DNA from: Pseudomonas iridis
GTDB lineage: Bacteria; Pseudomonadota; Gammaproteobacteria; Pseudomonadales; Pseudomonadaceae
Assembly: GCF_017980685.1 (NCBI RefSeq)
Contig: NZ_JACXXO010000009.1
Coordinates: 153,307 to 217,306, forward strand
Length of the DNA: 64,000 bases
Reading direction: 5' to 3'
Under the pieces are notes generated by a model that saw only the letters and a list, made by a program, of their open reading frames with translations, ran no database searches and was not told the origin of the DNA. Both the position numbers and the translations under genes were made by a program. Each line of letters starts with the position of its first letter. Within the stretch, counting starts at the first letter, position 1. This document shows positions 16,787 to 24,326 of this stretch, one piece after another.

Positions 16787-17485
16787 ATGACTCAGTCCAT
16801 CTGGAGCAAGTTGTTCACCGCACTGCGCGGCGGCGCCAGTGAAGTCGGCGAAAGCATCGTCGACCAACAGGCCTTGCGCATCCTCGATCAGGAAATCCGC
16901 GACGCCGATACCGCGCTGTCGAACGCCCGTCGTGAACTGGTCACCATCATGGCCAAACACAAACTGGCTGCTGACCGCGTGAGCGAGTACGACGCTAAGA
17001 TCAAGGACCTGGAAGCCAAGGCTGTCTCGGCCCTGAACGCCGGCCGTGAAGACCTGGCACTGGAAGTGGCCGAAGCGATTTCGACCCTGACCAACGACCT
17101 GGATGTCGAGAAGAAACAAAGCGACGAGTTCGGCACCTACGCCGCCAACATGCGCAAAGACATCAACAAGGCCGAATCGCGGATCAAAAGCCTGCGCCAG
17201 CAAGTGGACATGGCCAAGGCCCGTGACAGCGTGCAGAAAGCCCAGGTCAGCGCGTCCATAGCCAGCGGCGGTGCCAACGGCAAACTGGAAACCGCAGTCG
17301 GCACTTTGAACCGCCTGCAAGCCAAACAGCAGCAGCGTGCTGCCGAACTGAGCGCTGCGGACGAACTGGCTGATGCCGCGACCGGCAACGATCTGGACCG
17401 CAAACTGCGCGACGCCGGTATCACGCCGAACGAGGGCAGCGCCAATGCGATCCTCGAGCGCCTGAAGCAGAAATCCGCTCAGTAA
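16787..17485 (+). CDS. yjfJ: PspA/IM30 family protein (YjfJ-like)
   Basis: The protein is 232 residues, the usual PspA length, and almost entirely helical with heptad-like coiled coil between about residues 25 and 190. It starts MTQSIWSKLFTALRGGASEV, an amphipathic N-terminal helix of the kind PspA uses to bind stressed membrane. The family segment ALRILDQEIRDADTALSNAR is present, and Ala-rich helices follow. No pspF, pspB or pspC gene is adjacent, so this is the Psp paralogue of the yjf operon rather than the classical phage-shock operon. It lies 17 bp after the yjfI-like gene, and a REP pair follows it. Confidence 0.93.
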   Translation: MTQSIWSKLFTALRGGASEVGESIVDQQALRILDQEIRDADTALSNARRELVTIMAKHKLAADRVSEYDAKIKDLEAKAVSALNAGREDLALEVAEAISTLTNDLDVEKKQSDEFGTYAANMRKDINKAESRIKSLRQQVDMAKARDSVQKAQVSASIASGGANGKLETAVGTLNRLQAKQQQRAAELSAADELADAATGNDLDRKLRDAGITPNEGSANAILERLKQKSAQ

Positions 17486-17498
17486 AAACTGCGCCAAA

Positions 17499-17593
17499 CC
17501 TGTGGGAGCGAGCCTGCTCGCGAAAGCGGTGTACCCGTCGACATCCATGTTGACTGACACGCACCATTCGCGAGCAGGCTCGCTCCCACATGG
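17499..17593. repeat. REPIN inside the yjf-type operon
   Basis: The arm at 17499-17527 contains CCTGTGGGAGCGAGCCTGCT. It is repeated inverted at 17567-17593 as CGCGAGCAGGCTCGCTCCCA. It occupies most of the gap between the pspA-like and DUF2491 genes. It is of the same subtype as the copy at 12057. Here it lies between two genes of the same strand, where its hairpin could protect the upstream mRNA or reduce read-through. Confidence 0.87.
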
Positions 17594-17695
17594 TTTATCG
17601 GCTTCAAATCCTTCTGCTCGTTCACCACGCAGCCCGGTACACTAGCGACGTTTTTTTGCCAACGAACACCTCCACCCGCTTCAAGGAACGTACCC

Positions 17696-18346
17696 ATGGG
17701 ATGGTTTAAAGATTTGCTGGGCACCAGCAACTGGCAGACCGCTGCGCCAACGCCAACCGTTGCCAGCGGCCCACTCGGCATGGCGCAAGGCAAGGGTGTC
17801 AGGTTCGATTCCACCCTTTCGTTGCTGCTCGACGGTTCGACTTCGGTGCGTGTGCCCTTCGATCAGGCGGTCTGGAGCGCAGGCTGGGTCGATCTTGGCC
17901 AGTCCAACAAACTGCACCGCTATTACATGAACGACGAGGATTTCTGGGTGCAGATCCACGTCACCGGCGATGACCAGATCGAATCCGTCACGCTGTTCAA
18001 CTACCTCACGTACGTGACCGTCAAAAGCGATGCCGAACTGCAGCGCCTGGCCGGCCCCAACAGCCTGATTGGCCTGCCGACCTACACCCACGAAGGCGTC
18101 GAATACACCCGCGAGTGGGGCACCGAACAAGGCCAGACCGAACTGGTGCCGATGACCGAACACGTGGTCAATGTGGACGAAAGCTACACCATCAACCACC
18201 ACTCGATGCTTTACGCACGCGAGACCGGCCTGACCGATCGCCGCGAACTGTTGCTGTTCTCCGTCGAACAGGATGAAGAAGGCACCGTCAGTCTGAGCAC
18301 CTCGCTGGGCATCTCGTTGTACACGACTGACCTGAGCACCATTTAA
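17696..18346 (+). CDS. yjfK: DUF2491 (YjfK-like) protein
   Basis: The protein is 216 residues starting MGWFKDLLGTSNWQTAAPTP, an amphipathic start followed by a beta-rich body. DUF2491 hallmarks as I recall them include GKGVRFDSTLSLLLDGSTSV, DEDFWVQIHVTGDD and REWGTEQGQTELVPMTEHV. No signal peptide or full membrane helix is visible, so it is probably cytoplasmic or membrane-associated. It follows the pspA-like gene after a 210-bp gap holding a REP pair, and is 15 bp before the DUF350 gene. The function is not known; conserved linkage to PspA and an ATP-grasp ligase suggests an envelope-stress role. Confidence 0.88.
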   Translation: MGWFKDLLGTSNWQTAAPTPTVASGPLGMAQGKGVRFDSTLSLLLDGSTSVRVPFDQAVWSAGWVDLGQSNKLHRYYMNDEDFWVQIHVTGDDQIESVTLFNYLTYVTVKSDAELQRLAGPNSLIGLPTYTHEGVEYTREWGTEQGQTELVPMTEHVVNVDESYTINHHSMLYARETGLTDRRELLLFSVEQDEEGTVSLSTSLGISLYTTDLSTI

Positions 18347-18361
18347 ATAAGGAAGTTTTCC

Positions 18362-18787
18362 ATGCTGGAAGTGCTGGCCGTATCCCTTAACAAGACCGCG
18401 TTGACCGGTTTCATCGTCTACCTGATCGGCGCCGTGCTGCTGTTCATGCTGTTTCAATTCGTCTACACCCGCGTCACTCCGCACAAAGAGTTCGAGCTGA
18501 TTCGTTCAGGCAACGCGGCCGCTGCCGTCGCGCTGGCCGGTGCAATCATCGGTTTCGCCATTCCCGCCAGCAACGTGATTGCCTTCTCGGTCAACGTTGT
18601 CGACTTCGTGGTTTGGGCGGTGATCGCCGCAGTGGTGCAACTGCTGGCGTTCCTTGGCACGACCCTGGTGCTCAAAGGTACTTCGCAGCGCATCGCCAAC
18701 GGTGAAATGGCCGCTGGCATCTACGTCGCCGCCGTGGCGATTAGCGTTGGCATGCTCAACGCTGCGTGCATGACGCCGTCCAACTGA
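18362..18787 (+). CDS. yjfL: DUF350 (YjfL-like) inner-membrane protein
   Basis: The protein is 141 residues with four predicted membrane helices: ALTGFIVYLIGAVLLFMLFQ, AAAVALAGAIIGFAIPAS, VDFVVWAVIAAVVQLLAFLG and MAAGIYVAAVAISVGMLNA. This matches the DUF350 family, in which two helix pairs repeat. A family-like polar stretch TRVTPHKEFELIRSGN lies between helices 1 and 2. It is followed 17 bp later by the DUF1190 gene. Its biochemical role is unknown; it is the only multi-pass protein of the operon. Confidence 0.9.
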   Translation: MLEVLAVSLNKTALTGFIVYLIGAVLLFMLFQFVYTRVTPHKEFELIRSGNAAAAVALAGAIIGFAIPASNVIAFSVNVVDFVVWAVIAAVVQLLAFLGTTLVLKGTSQRIANGEMAAGIYVAAVAISVGMLNAACMTPSN

Positions 18788-18804
18788 TCGGCAGGAAGCC
18801 TGAG

Positions 18805-19497
18805 ATGAAACGAAGTAAATACGTTCAGTTGTCCCTCGCAGCATCGGTGGCCATGGCCATCTCTGGCGAAGCGGCGGCAGTCGATCAGCCCCGCAACTTC
18901 CAGAGCGTGGAACAGTGCGTCGATGCCGAAGTCGCCGCTGATGTTTGCTCGAATGCTTACGTTGCGGCCCTGACCGAGCACCGACGCATCGCTCCGGCGT
19001 ACGACGACAAAGCCAAATGCGATGCGGATTTTGCCGCCGACTGGTGTCAGAAAAATTCCGATGGCCGCTTCGTGCCGAAACTCGGTGGCTTCAAAGTGCC
19101 GCAGCCCGGTGAAGCCGCGCAAAATCTTGATGCCATCGCCGACGCGCAGATGCCGGCGGGTGACACAACATCCAGCAACGCGACCCAGAGCACCTCGCAC
19201 TACTCCGGTGGTGGCGGCGGCAATGGCATGTTGACCGGATGGCTGATCGGCAATGCGATGAGCAACAATTCCAACCGCACGGTTTACCGCGACCGCGATA
19301 CACGCCAGACCTACAACACTTCGACGCAGTACCGCAAAATCGAATCGGCACCGCGCAGCCAACCGGACTACGAGAGCACCAGAAGCAAACCGGTGAACGT
19401 CGCCTCCTCGACTTCCCGTGGCGGCTTCGGCAGCCAGTCCAGCGCGCGCAGCGGTTGGGGTGGCTGGGGTAGCAGTTCCGGTCGTTCGAGCAGCTGA
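18805..19497 (+). CDS. yjfM: DUF1190 (YjfM-like) exported cysteine-containing protein
   Basis: The protein is 230 residues from the ATG at 18805, with AGGAAG upstream as ribosome site. The N-terminus MKRSKYVQLSLAASVAMAIS followed by GEAAA is a signal peptide with a likely AxA-type cleavage site. The mature part has four cysteines spaced through SVEQCVDAEVAADVC and KAKCDADFAADWCQ, likely two disulphides in the periplasm. The last 40 residues are rich in Gly, Ser, Arg and Trp (GFGSQSSARSGWGGWGSSSG), a flexible tail. The stop codon is two bases before the next ATG. The family has no settled function. Confidence 0.87.
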   Translation: MKRSKYVQLSLAASVAMAISGEAAAVDQPRNFQSVEQCVDAEVAADVCSNAYVAALTEHRRIAPAYDDKAKCDADFAADWCQKNSDGRFVPKLGGFKVPQPGEAAQNLDAIADAQMPAGDTTSSNATQSTSHYSGGGGGNGMLTGWLIGNAMSNNSNRTVYRDRDTRQTYNTSTQYRKIESAPRSQPDYESTRSKPVNVASSTSRGGFGSQSSARSGWGGWGSSSGRSSS

Positions 19498-19499
19498 CC

Positions 19500-20657
19500 A
19501 TGAAAAAGATCCACTGCGCCGAGCGCCCCGACTGGAAACAGACAGCCGAGCGCCTCGGCTTCATGTTCCACACCATCGACGACGAGCCCTACTGGGACGA
19601 AAGCGCGTACTACCAGTTCACGCTCGCGCAGATCGAAAATGATCTGGAAGACCCGACCACCGAACTGCACGAGATGTGCATGGACCTGGTCGACCGCGTA
19701 GTGCGCAGTGAAGAGTTGCTTGATCGACTGAGCATCCCGCCTGCGTACTACGACATGATCCGCACGTCCTGGCTGGAAGGTCATCCGCATCTGTACGGAC
19801 GCATGGACTTTTCCTACAGCGGCAACGGTCCGGCAAAACTGCTGGAGCTCAACTACGACACCCCAACCAGCCTCTACGAAGCAGCGGCGTTCCAGTGGGG
19901 CTGGCTGGAGCAATGCATCGAGCGCGGCACGCTGCCGAGCCAGGCCGACCAGTTCAACAGCATCGACACCAAACTGCATCAAGCCTTCGCCGAGTTGCAG
20001 CTCAAGCGGCCGTTCTACTTCTCCTCGATGAAAGACTCGGTTGAAGACAAGGGCACCACGGACTACCTGCGCCTGATCGCGGAAAAAGTCGGCATCGAAT
20101 CACGGCACATCGACATCGAGGACATTGGCCTCAGTGCCGACGGCCGTTTCGTCGACCTGCAGGATCGCTGGATCCCGCACCTGTTCAAGTTGCACGCCTG
20201 GGAGTTCATCTTCCACGAGCCGTTCGGCGCGGCAATTGCCGCGTGCGATACGCAGTTTTTCGAGCCGGCGTGGAAGGCGATCCTGTCGAACAAAGGCGCG
20301 TTGCCGTTGCTGTGGGAGTTGCACGAGGGCCATCCGAATCTGCTCGCGGCACACCTCGATCCGAATCCGGCCAGCGCCGTGCCCAAGGGCTGGGTGCGCA
20401 AGCCGTACTTTTCCCGGGAAGGCGCCAACATCGAGCTGCAAACCGCGGACGGCTTGATCGTCAAAGAAGACGGGCCTTACACCGATGCACCGTTCATCCT
20501 GCAGGAGTTTGCGCCGTTGCCGAAGTTTGACGACAGCTACACGCTGATCGGCTCCTGGGTAATTGGTGATCAAGCGGCGGGGATTGGTGTACGTGAGGAC
20601 AACAGTCTGATTACCAAGGATTCGAGTCGGTTCTTGCCGCACCTGATCCTGGACTGA
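19500..20657 (+). CDS. yjfC: Glutathionylspermidine synthase-like ATP-grasp ligase (YjfC-like)
   Basis: The protein is 385 residues, the length of the synthetase domain alone; the amidase half of bifunctional GspS is absent. Family segments visible are ELNYDTPTSLYEAAAFQWGW, FEPAWKAILSNKGALPLLWE, EGHPNLL, YFSREGANIEL and the C-terminal SYTLIGSWVIGDQAAGIGVR. Lys and Glu residues that bind ATP-Mg in this fold appear retained. GspS joins glutathione to spermidine; the YjfC group is thought to form amide bonds to an unidentified substrate. It is the last gene of the operon and ends before a strong terminator. Translation is probably coupled to the DUF1190 gene. Confidence 0.92.
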   Translation: MKKIHCAERPDWKQTAERLGFMFHTIDDEPYWDESAYYQFTLAQIENDLEDPTTELHEMCMDLVDRVVRSEELLDRLSIPPAYYDMIRTSWLEGHPHLYGRMDFSYSGNGPAKLLELNYDTPTSLYEAAAFQWGWLEQCIERGTLPSQADQFNSIDTKLHQAFAELQLKRPFYFSSMKDSVEDKGTTDYLRLIAEKVGIESRHIDIEDIGLSADGRFVDLQDRWIPHLFKLHAWEFIFHEPFGAAIAACDTQFFEPAWKAILSNKGALPLLWELHEGHPNLLAAHLDPNPASAVPKGWVRKPYFSREGANIELQTADGLIVKEDGPYTDAPFILQEFAPLPKFDDSYTLIGSWVIGDQAAGIGVREDNSLITKDSSRFLPHLILD

Positions 20658-20686
20658 GCCGTTAAAAGCGCAAATTTTCAGCAACA

Positions 20687-20721
20687 AAAAACCCGTAGCG
20701 TGAAAGCGCTACGGGTTTTTT
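20687..20721. terminator. Bidirectional terminator between yjfC-like and acyltransferase genes
   Basis: ACCCGTAGCG at 20691-20700 and CGCTACGGGT at 20707-20716 form a ten-base stem with A residues on the left and T residues on the right. It can serve both convergent transcripts. Confidence 0.92.
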
Positions 20722-20735
20722 GTTTCTGGCCCCGG

Positions 20736-21941
20736 TTATGAAAGCTCGGTAGAGCGAGCCGGCGTATCCGCCAGAGGCTTTTCTTTGGGCGCCTCGTGGG
20801 TGCCGATGCCGGCCATTCTGCGGCGCGAGATTTCCGCCCCCCGACGGCGCAGTGGCGTCTCGACAAAGCGGTAGTTCAACTCACTGCACACGGCCATGAT
20901 CGCCAATGCGGTGAGCACCATTTGCACCGTGAACTCTGGGCCCAGCGCTACGCCCCGCTCGCTGGCCACGCGGCTCCAGATTTCAGTGCTCAAGTGGTAG
21001 GCGAACATATGGATGACGTACAACGCATAGGAGCGCGACCCCAGCCATTGTCCGAACCCGCTCAACATCGCCGGGCAGTAAATGTAGCCTTTTTGATAAC
21101 TGGAGAGCCAGACCAGGATCAATGCATTCAGCGCAATCAGCCCGACCGCGATCGGCATCGAGATCATCTGGCCGGCAATGGCGCCGAGCATGTAAAACAG
21201 AAACAGCGTGATGCCCAGTCGCTTGAACAGGCTGTCGCCCAGCGCCACAGGCTCGATTTGCTTGTACAAGGACGTGCGCGTGAACAGGCACAACAGAATG
21301 CCCCACATCATCGCGTCCAGCCGGAACGAGAAAAGCATCGGGGCGGGTGGCGCGCCAAAGCCATTGCGATCCAGAGGAAACTGCACGGCAATCAGCGCGA
21401 TCAAGGCGATTACCCGCCAGCGCGTAGAGGTGATCAGCAACAGGAACAGCGGGAAGATAAAGTAGAACTGCTCTTCCAGCGCCAGGCTCCAGTACACCGA
21501 ATTCGGCCCCAGCAGCACGCCATACTGGTTCGCCAGATTGCCCGAGAATGTAGCGACTGCGGTAAAGCTGCGCAGGTTCTCGAACCACGACTGGAATGCA
21601 TTCGACTGGTTGAAGAAGATCGAGAACGCCAGCGGTATCAGCACCCATAGCCACGCGGTGGGCAGCAGACGATAAGCGCGACGGATCCAGAAAGAAGTAG
21701 CAGCGACGCCGAACCGGTTCTGTTCGCGATTCTTGTCGAAGTAATCGAGATAGGCCTTGCTGACCACGTAACCGGAAATACAGAAAAACAGATCCACCCC
21801 TGACCAGGGTGAGTACACATTCAGCAAACTCCCAAAGAACCCCGCATGGAACGGCAACATCAGAGTGATGTGAGCCAAAACCGTCATCAGGATCGCCACG
21901 CCGCGCAGGTACTCGATTTCCTTGTTCTTGCTACTGCTCAT
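20736..21941 (-). CDS. Acyltransferase 3 (OafA/YrhL-like) membrane protein
   Basis: The protein is 401 residues with about ten membrane helices. The start is MSSSKNKEIEYLRGVAILMT with the family histidine in VLAHITL. The catalytic-loop signature YWSLALEEQFYFIFPLFLL is near residue 150, and SRSYALYVIHMFAYHLSTE lies near the end. These enzymes move acyl groups, usually acetyl, onto surface or exported sugars. No glycan cluster is nearby, so the acceptor is unknown; O-antigen or peptidoglycan are possible. The cytoplasmic tail is charged. The gene is alone, and its leader contains two hairpins. Confidence 0.9.
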   Translation of the reverse strand: MSSSKNKEIEYLRGVAILMTVLAHITLMLPFHAGFFGSLLNVYSPWSGVDLFFCISGYVVSKAYLDYFDKNREQNRFGVAATSFWIRRAYRLLPTAWLWVLIPLAFSIFFNQSNAFQSWFENLRSFTAVATFSGNLANQYGVLLGPNSVYWSLALEEQFYFIFPLFLLLITSTRWRVIALIALIAVQFPLDRNGFGAPPAPMLFSFRLDAMMWGILLCLFTRTSLYKQIEPVALGDSLFKRLGITLFLFYMLGAIAGQMISMPIAVGLIALNALILVWLSSYQKGYIYCPAMLSGFGQWLGSRSYALYVIHMFAYHLSTEIWSRVASERGVALGPEFTVQMVLTALAIMAVCSELNYRFVETPLRRRGAEISRRRMAGIGTHEAPKEKPLADTPARSTELS

Positions 21942-21961
21942 GGGTTTCTCTTGTTGTTATG

Positions 21962-22018
21962 GAACAGCCCCTACACCGGGGGACCTGTTCTTGCAGAAAA
22001 TCGACTGGATCGCCAGTC
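21962..22018 (-). other. Two hairpins in the acyltransferase leader region
   Basis: GAACAG at 21962-21967 pairs with CTGTTC at 21985-21990, extended by CCC/GGG inside the stem. GACTGG at 22003-22008 pairs with CCAGTC at 22013-22018 and, on the minus strand, is followed by ATTTTC. They lie in the 262-bp gap between ssb and the acyltransferase gene. The second could end a short transcript. I know no named RNA here. Confidence 0.4.
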
Positions 22019-22144
22019 GCCGGGACGGATCATGGATCGGCTTGGCCCTGCCTTCAAGACTCAGTACAAAACTTTACTGGTGCAATCGCCGGGACTGTTC
22101 AGTCATCTCTAGGAGCGCCCGCCACTTTCAGCCCTGCCAAAACC

Positions 22145-22171
22145 ACAAAACCCCCGCAATGCGGGGGTTCT
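22145..22171 (-). terminator. Rho-independent terminator of ssb
   Basis: CCCCCGC AAT GCGGGGG at 22151-22167 forms a seven-base GC stem. On the minus strand it is followed by TTTTGTGG, just after the ssb stop at 22204. Confidence 0.85.
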
Positions 22172-22203
22172 GAGGTTAAATCCGGAGCGATTCAGGATAC
22201 GAA

Positions 22204-22728
22204 TCAGAACGGAATATCGTCATCAAAGCTGTCGAAATCCGGAGCTGGTTGCGGCGCGGCTTGCTGTGGAGCCGGGGCCGAACGCTGTTGCGGAGCCGAC
22301 TGCTGCGGGCGTGGAGCCTGCTGACGTGGCGCTGGAGCGGACTGCTGATAGTTGTTGCCGCCGCCTTGTTGCTCGCCCTGTTGTGGACGGCCGCCGAGCA
22401 GTTGCATGGTGCCTTGCATGTCGACCACGATTTCGGTGGTGTAACGCTTGATACCGTCTTTTTCCCACTCACGGGTCTGCAGCTTGCCTTCGATGTAAAC
22501 CTGCGAGCCTTTACGCAGGTATTCGCCAGCGATTTCTGCAACCTTGCCAAACATCGAAACACGGTGCCATTCGGTCTTCTCGACCTTCTGACCGGTTTGC
22601 TTGTCGGTCCACTGTTCGCTGGTTGCCAGACTCAGGTTGGTCACGGCGTTACCGTTAGGCAGGTAGCGAACTTCGGGATCCTGGCCGCAAGTGCCGACCA
22701 ATATGACTTTGTTAACCCCACGGGCCAT
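22204..22728 (-). CDS. ssb: Single-stranded DNA-binding protein
   Basis: The protein is 174 residues. The OB-fold occupies residues 1-110, with MARGVNKVILVGTCGQDPEV, the single-strand-binding aromatics in SEQWTDK and KTEWHRV, and GSQVYIEGKLQTREWEKDG. A low-complexity linker rich in Gln, Ala and Pro (about 115-162) leads to the acidic tip DFDSFDDDIPF, which binds repair and replication partners. It forms tetramers that coat single-stranded DNA. The gene begins nine bases after the stop of the MFS gene, so the two share a transcript. uvrA is divergent upstream of that pair. Confidence 0.98.
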   Translation of the reverse strand: MARGVNKVILVGTCGQDPEVRYLPNGNAVTNLSLATSEQWTDKQTGQKVEKTEWHRVSMFGKVAEIAGEYLRKGSQVYIEGKLQTREWEKDGIKRYTTEIVVDMQGTMQLLGGRPQQGEQQGGGNNYQQSAPAPRQQAPRPQQSAPQQRSAPAPQQAAPQPAPDFDSFDDDIPF

Positions 22729-22737
22729 AACGTTCTC

Positions 22738-24135
22738 CTAGGCTTCGCAAGCAGCCCCGGCCGGGTTGTTCACCAGGCGTTCGAGGGTGTCGCGATCCAC
22801 TAATTCTTTGTCCAGTTTGATGTAAACAGCCGCTTCATCAGCAACTATCACTGCATCGGTTACCCCTACGAGGGCCTTTAGGCGCTCGACCAGACCCGCT
22901 TCGCGGATCGCCTCGGGCGACAACGGCAAGCGCAGGCTCGTCACGTAGGGAGGTTCGCGCATGGTAACAGCAAAGGCCAGCCATATGGCAGCCAGCCCGG
23001 CACATCCAAGGAACACAACCGACAGACCGCCATGCTGAAACAACCAGCCGCCGAGTATCCCGCCGAGAGCCGAACCGAGGAACTGGCTGGTGGAATACAC
23101 GCCCATGGCCGTGCCCTTCCCACCCGCCGGTGAAACCTTGCTGATCAGCGACGGCAATGAAGCCTCCAGCAGATTGAACGCGGTGAAAAACACCACCGTG
23201 CCAATCACCAGAGCCCGCAAGCTGTCACCGAACTGCCAGAAGAATAGCTCAGTCAGCATCAGCGTCATGACGGCGCCGAGCAAAACTCGTTTCATTTTGC
23301 GTTTCTTCTCGCCATAGATGATGAACGGGATCATGGCGAAGAACGAAATCAGCAGTGCCGTCAGGTAGACCCACCAGTGCTGCTCCTTGGGCAAACCGGC
23401 TTTTTCCACCAGTGCCAGGGGCAGCGCGACGAAGCTCGACATCAACATGGCATGTAACACAAAGATGCCCAGATCCAGGCGCAACAGATCCGGATGCTTG
23501 AGCGTCGGCAGCAACGCCTGCCGCGCCACTCCCGACTCACGATGCTGCAATGGCCCGGTGGACTTGGGCACCATGAACATGACGATCACGATTCCGACCA
23601 GCGCCATCGCGCCAGTGGCGAGAAACAATCCGGACAAGCCGAAGGCACTGGTCAGCAGCGGCCCGACCACCATGGCCACGGCGAATGACAGGCCAATGGT
23701 CATGCCGATCATCGCCATCGCTTTGGTGCGGTGTTGTTCACGGGTCAGGTCAGACAGTAACGCCATGACCGCAGCGGAAATCGCCCCGGCGCCCTGCAGG
23801 ATCCGCCCGGCGATCACGCCCCAGATCGAGTCGGCCTGAGAGGCCAGCACACTGCCGAGGGCGAAGACGATCAGCCCCAGATAAATCACTGGCCGGCGGC
23901 CGATGCGGTCGGAAATAAACCCGAACGGAATCTGGAAAATCGCCTGTGTCAGGCCGTAAGCGCCGATAGCCAACCCAATCAGGGCCGGGGTCGCTCCTGC
24001 CAGATCCATGCCGTAGGTCGCCAGTACCGGCAACACCATGAACATGCCAAGCATACGGAAGGCGAACACCAGGGCCAGACCGCTCGCTGCGCGGGTCTCG
24101 CTGCCACTCATGCGTTCGCTGTGGGGATCGTGCAT
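22738..24135 (-). CDS. MFS transporter, YajR-like with C-terminal ferredoxin-like domain
   Basis: The protein is 465 residues with twelve membrane helices. The MFS motif A loop reads GFISDRIGRRPVIYLG. The last 65 residues (from about TSLRLPLSPEAIREAG to VDRDTLERLVNN) form a beta-alpha-beta soluble domain as in E. coli YajR, whose YAM domain regulates the transporter. From memory this gene lies between uvrA and ssb in other Pseudomonas too. The transported compound is unknown; a drug or metabolite proton antiporter is likely. The ATG at 24135 is 191 bp from the divergent uvrA start, and ssb follows after nine bases. Confidence 0.88.
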   Translation of the reverse strand: MHDPHSERMSGSETRAASGLALVFAFRMLGMFMVLPVLATYGMDLAGATPALIGLAIGAYGLTQAIFQIPFGFISDRIGRRPVIYLGLIVFALGSVLASQADSIWGVIAGRILQGAGAISAAVMALLSDLTREQHRTKAMAMIGMTIGLSFAVAMVVGPLLTSAFGLSGLFLATGAMALVGIVIVMFMVPKSTGPLQHRESGVARQALLPTLKHPDLLRLDLGIFVLHAMLMSSFVALPLALVEKAGLPKEQHWWVYLTALLISFFAMIPFIIYGEKKRKMKRVLLGAVMTLMLTELFFWQFGDSLRALVIGTVVFFTAFNLLEASLPSLISKVSPAGGKGTAMGVYSTSQFLGSALGGILGGWLFQHGGLSVVFLGCAGLAAIWLAFAVTMREPPYVTSLRLPLSPEAIREAGLVERLKALVGVTDAVIVADEAAVYIKLDKELVDRDTLERLVNNPAGAACEA

Positions 24136-24326
24136 GGAAAAACCTCGTGTGAACCGGCGGCGATTCTACCAGTCCCATCGAAAGACGGGGTATATCGCGA
24201 CGCTTTGCCACGCATAGATGAAACTCTCTTCATACAAGGCAAAAAACGCTTGGTTTGATAGTGTGCATCCATCCAGTATTTGCCCGTATACTCCTACGTT
24301 TTCGACGCCCGCCGAGCGAGGCCACT

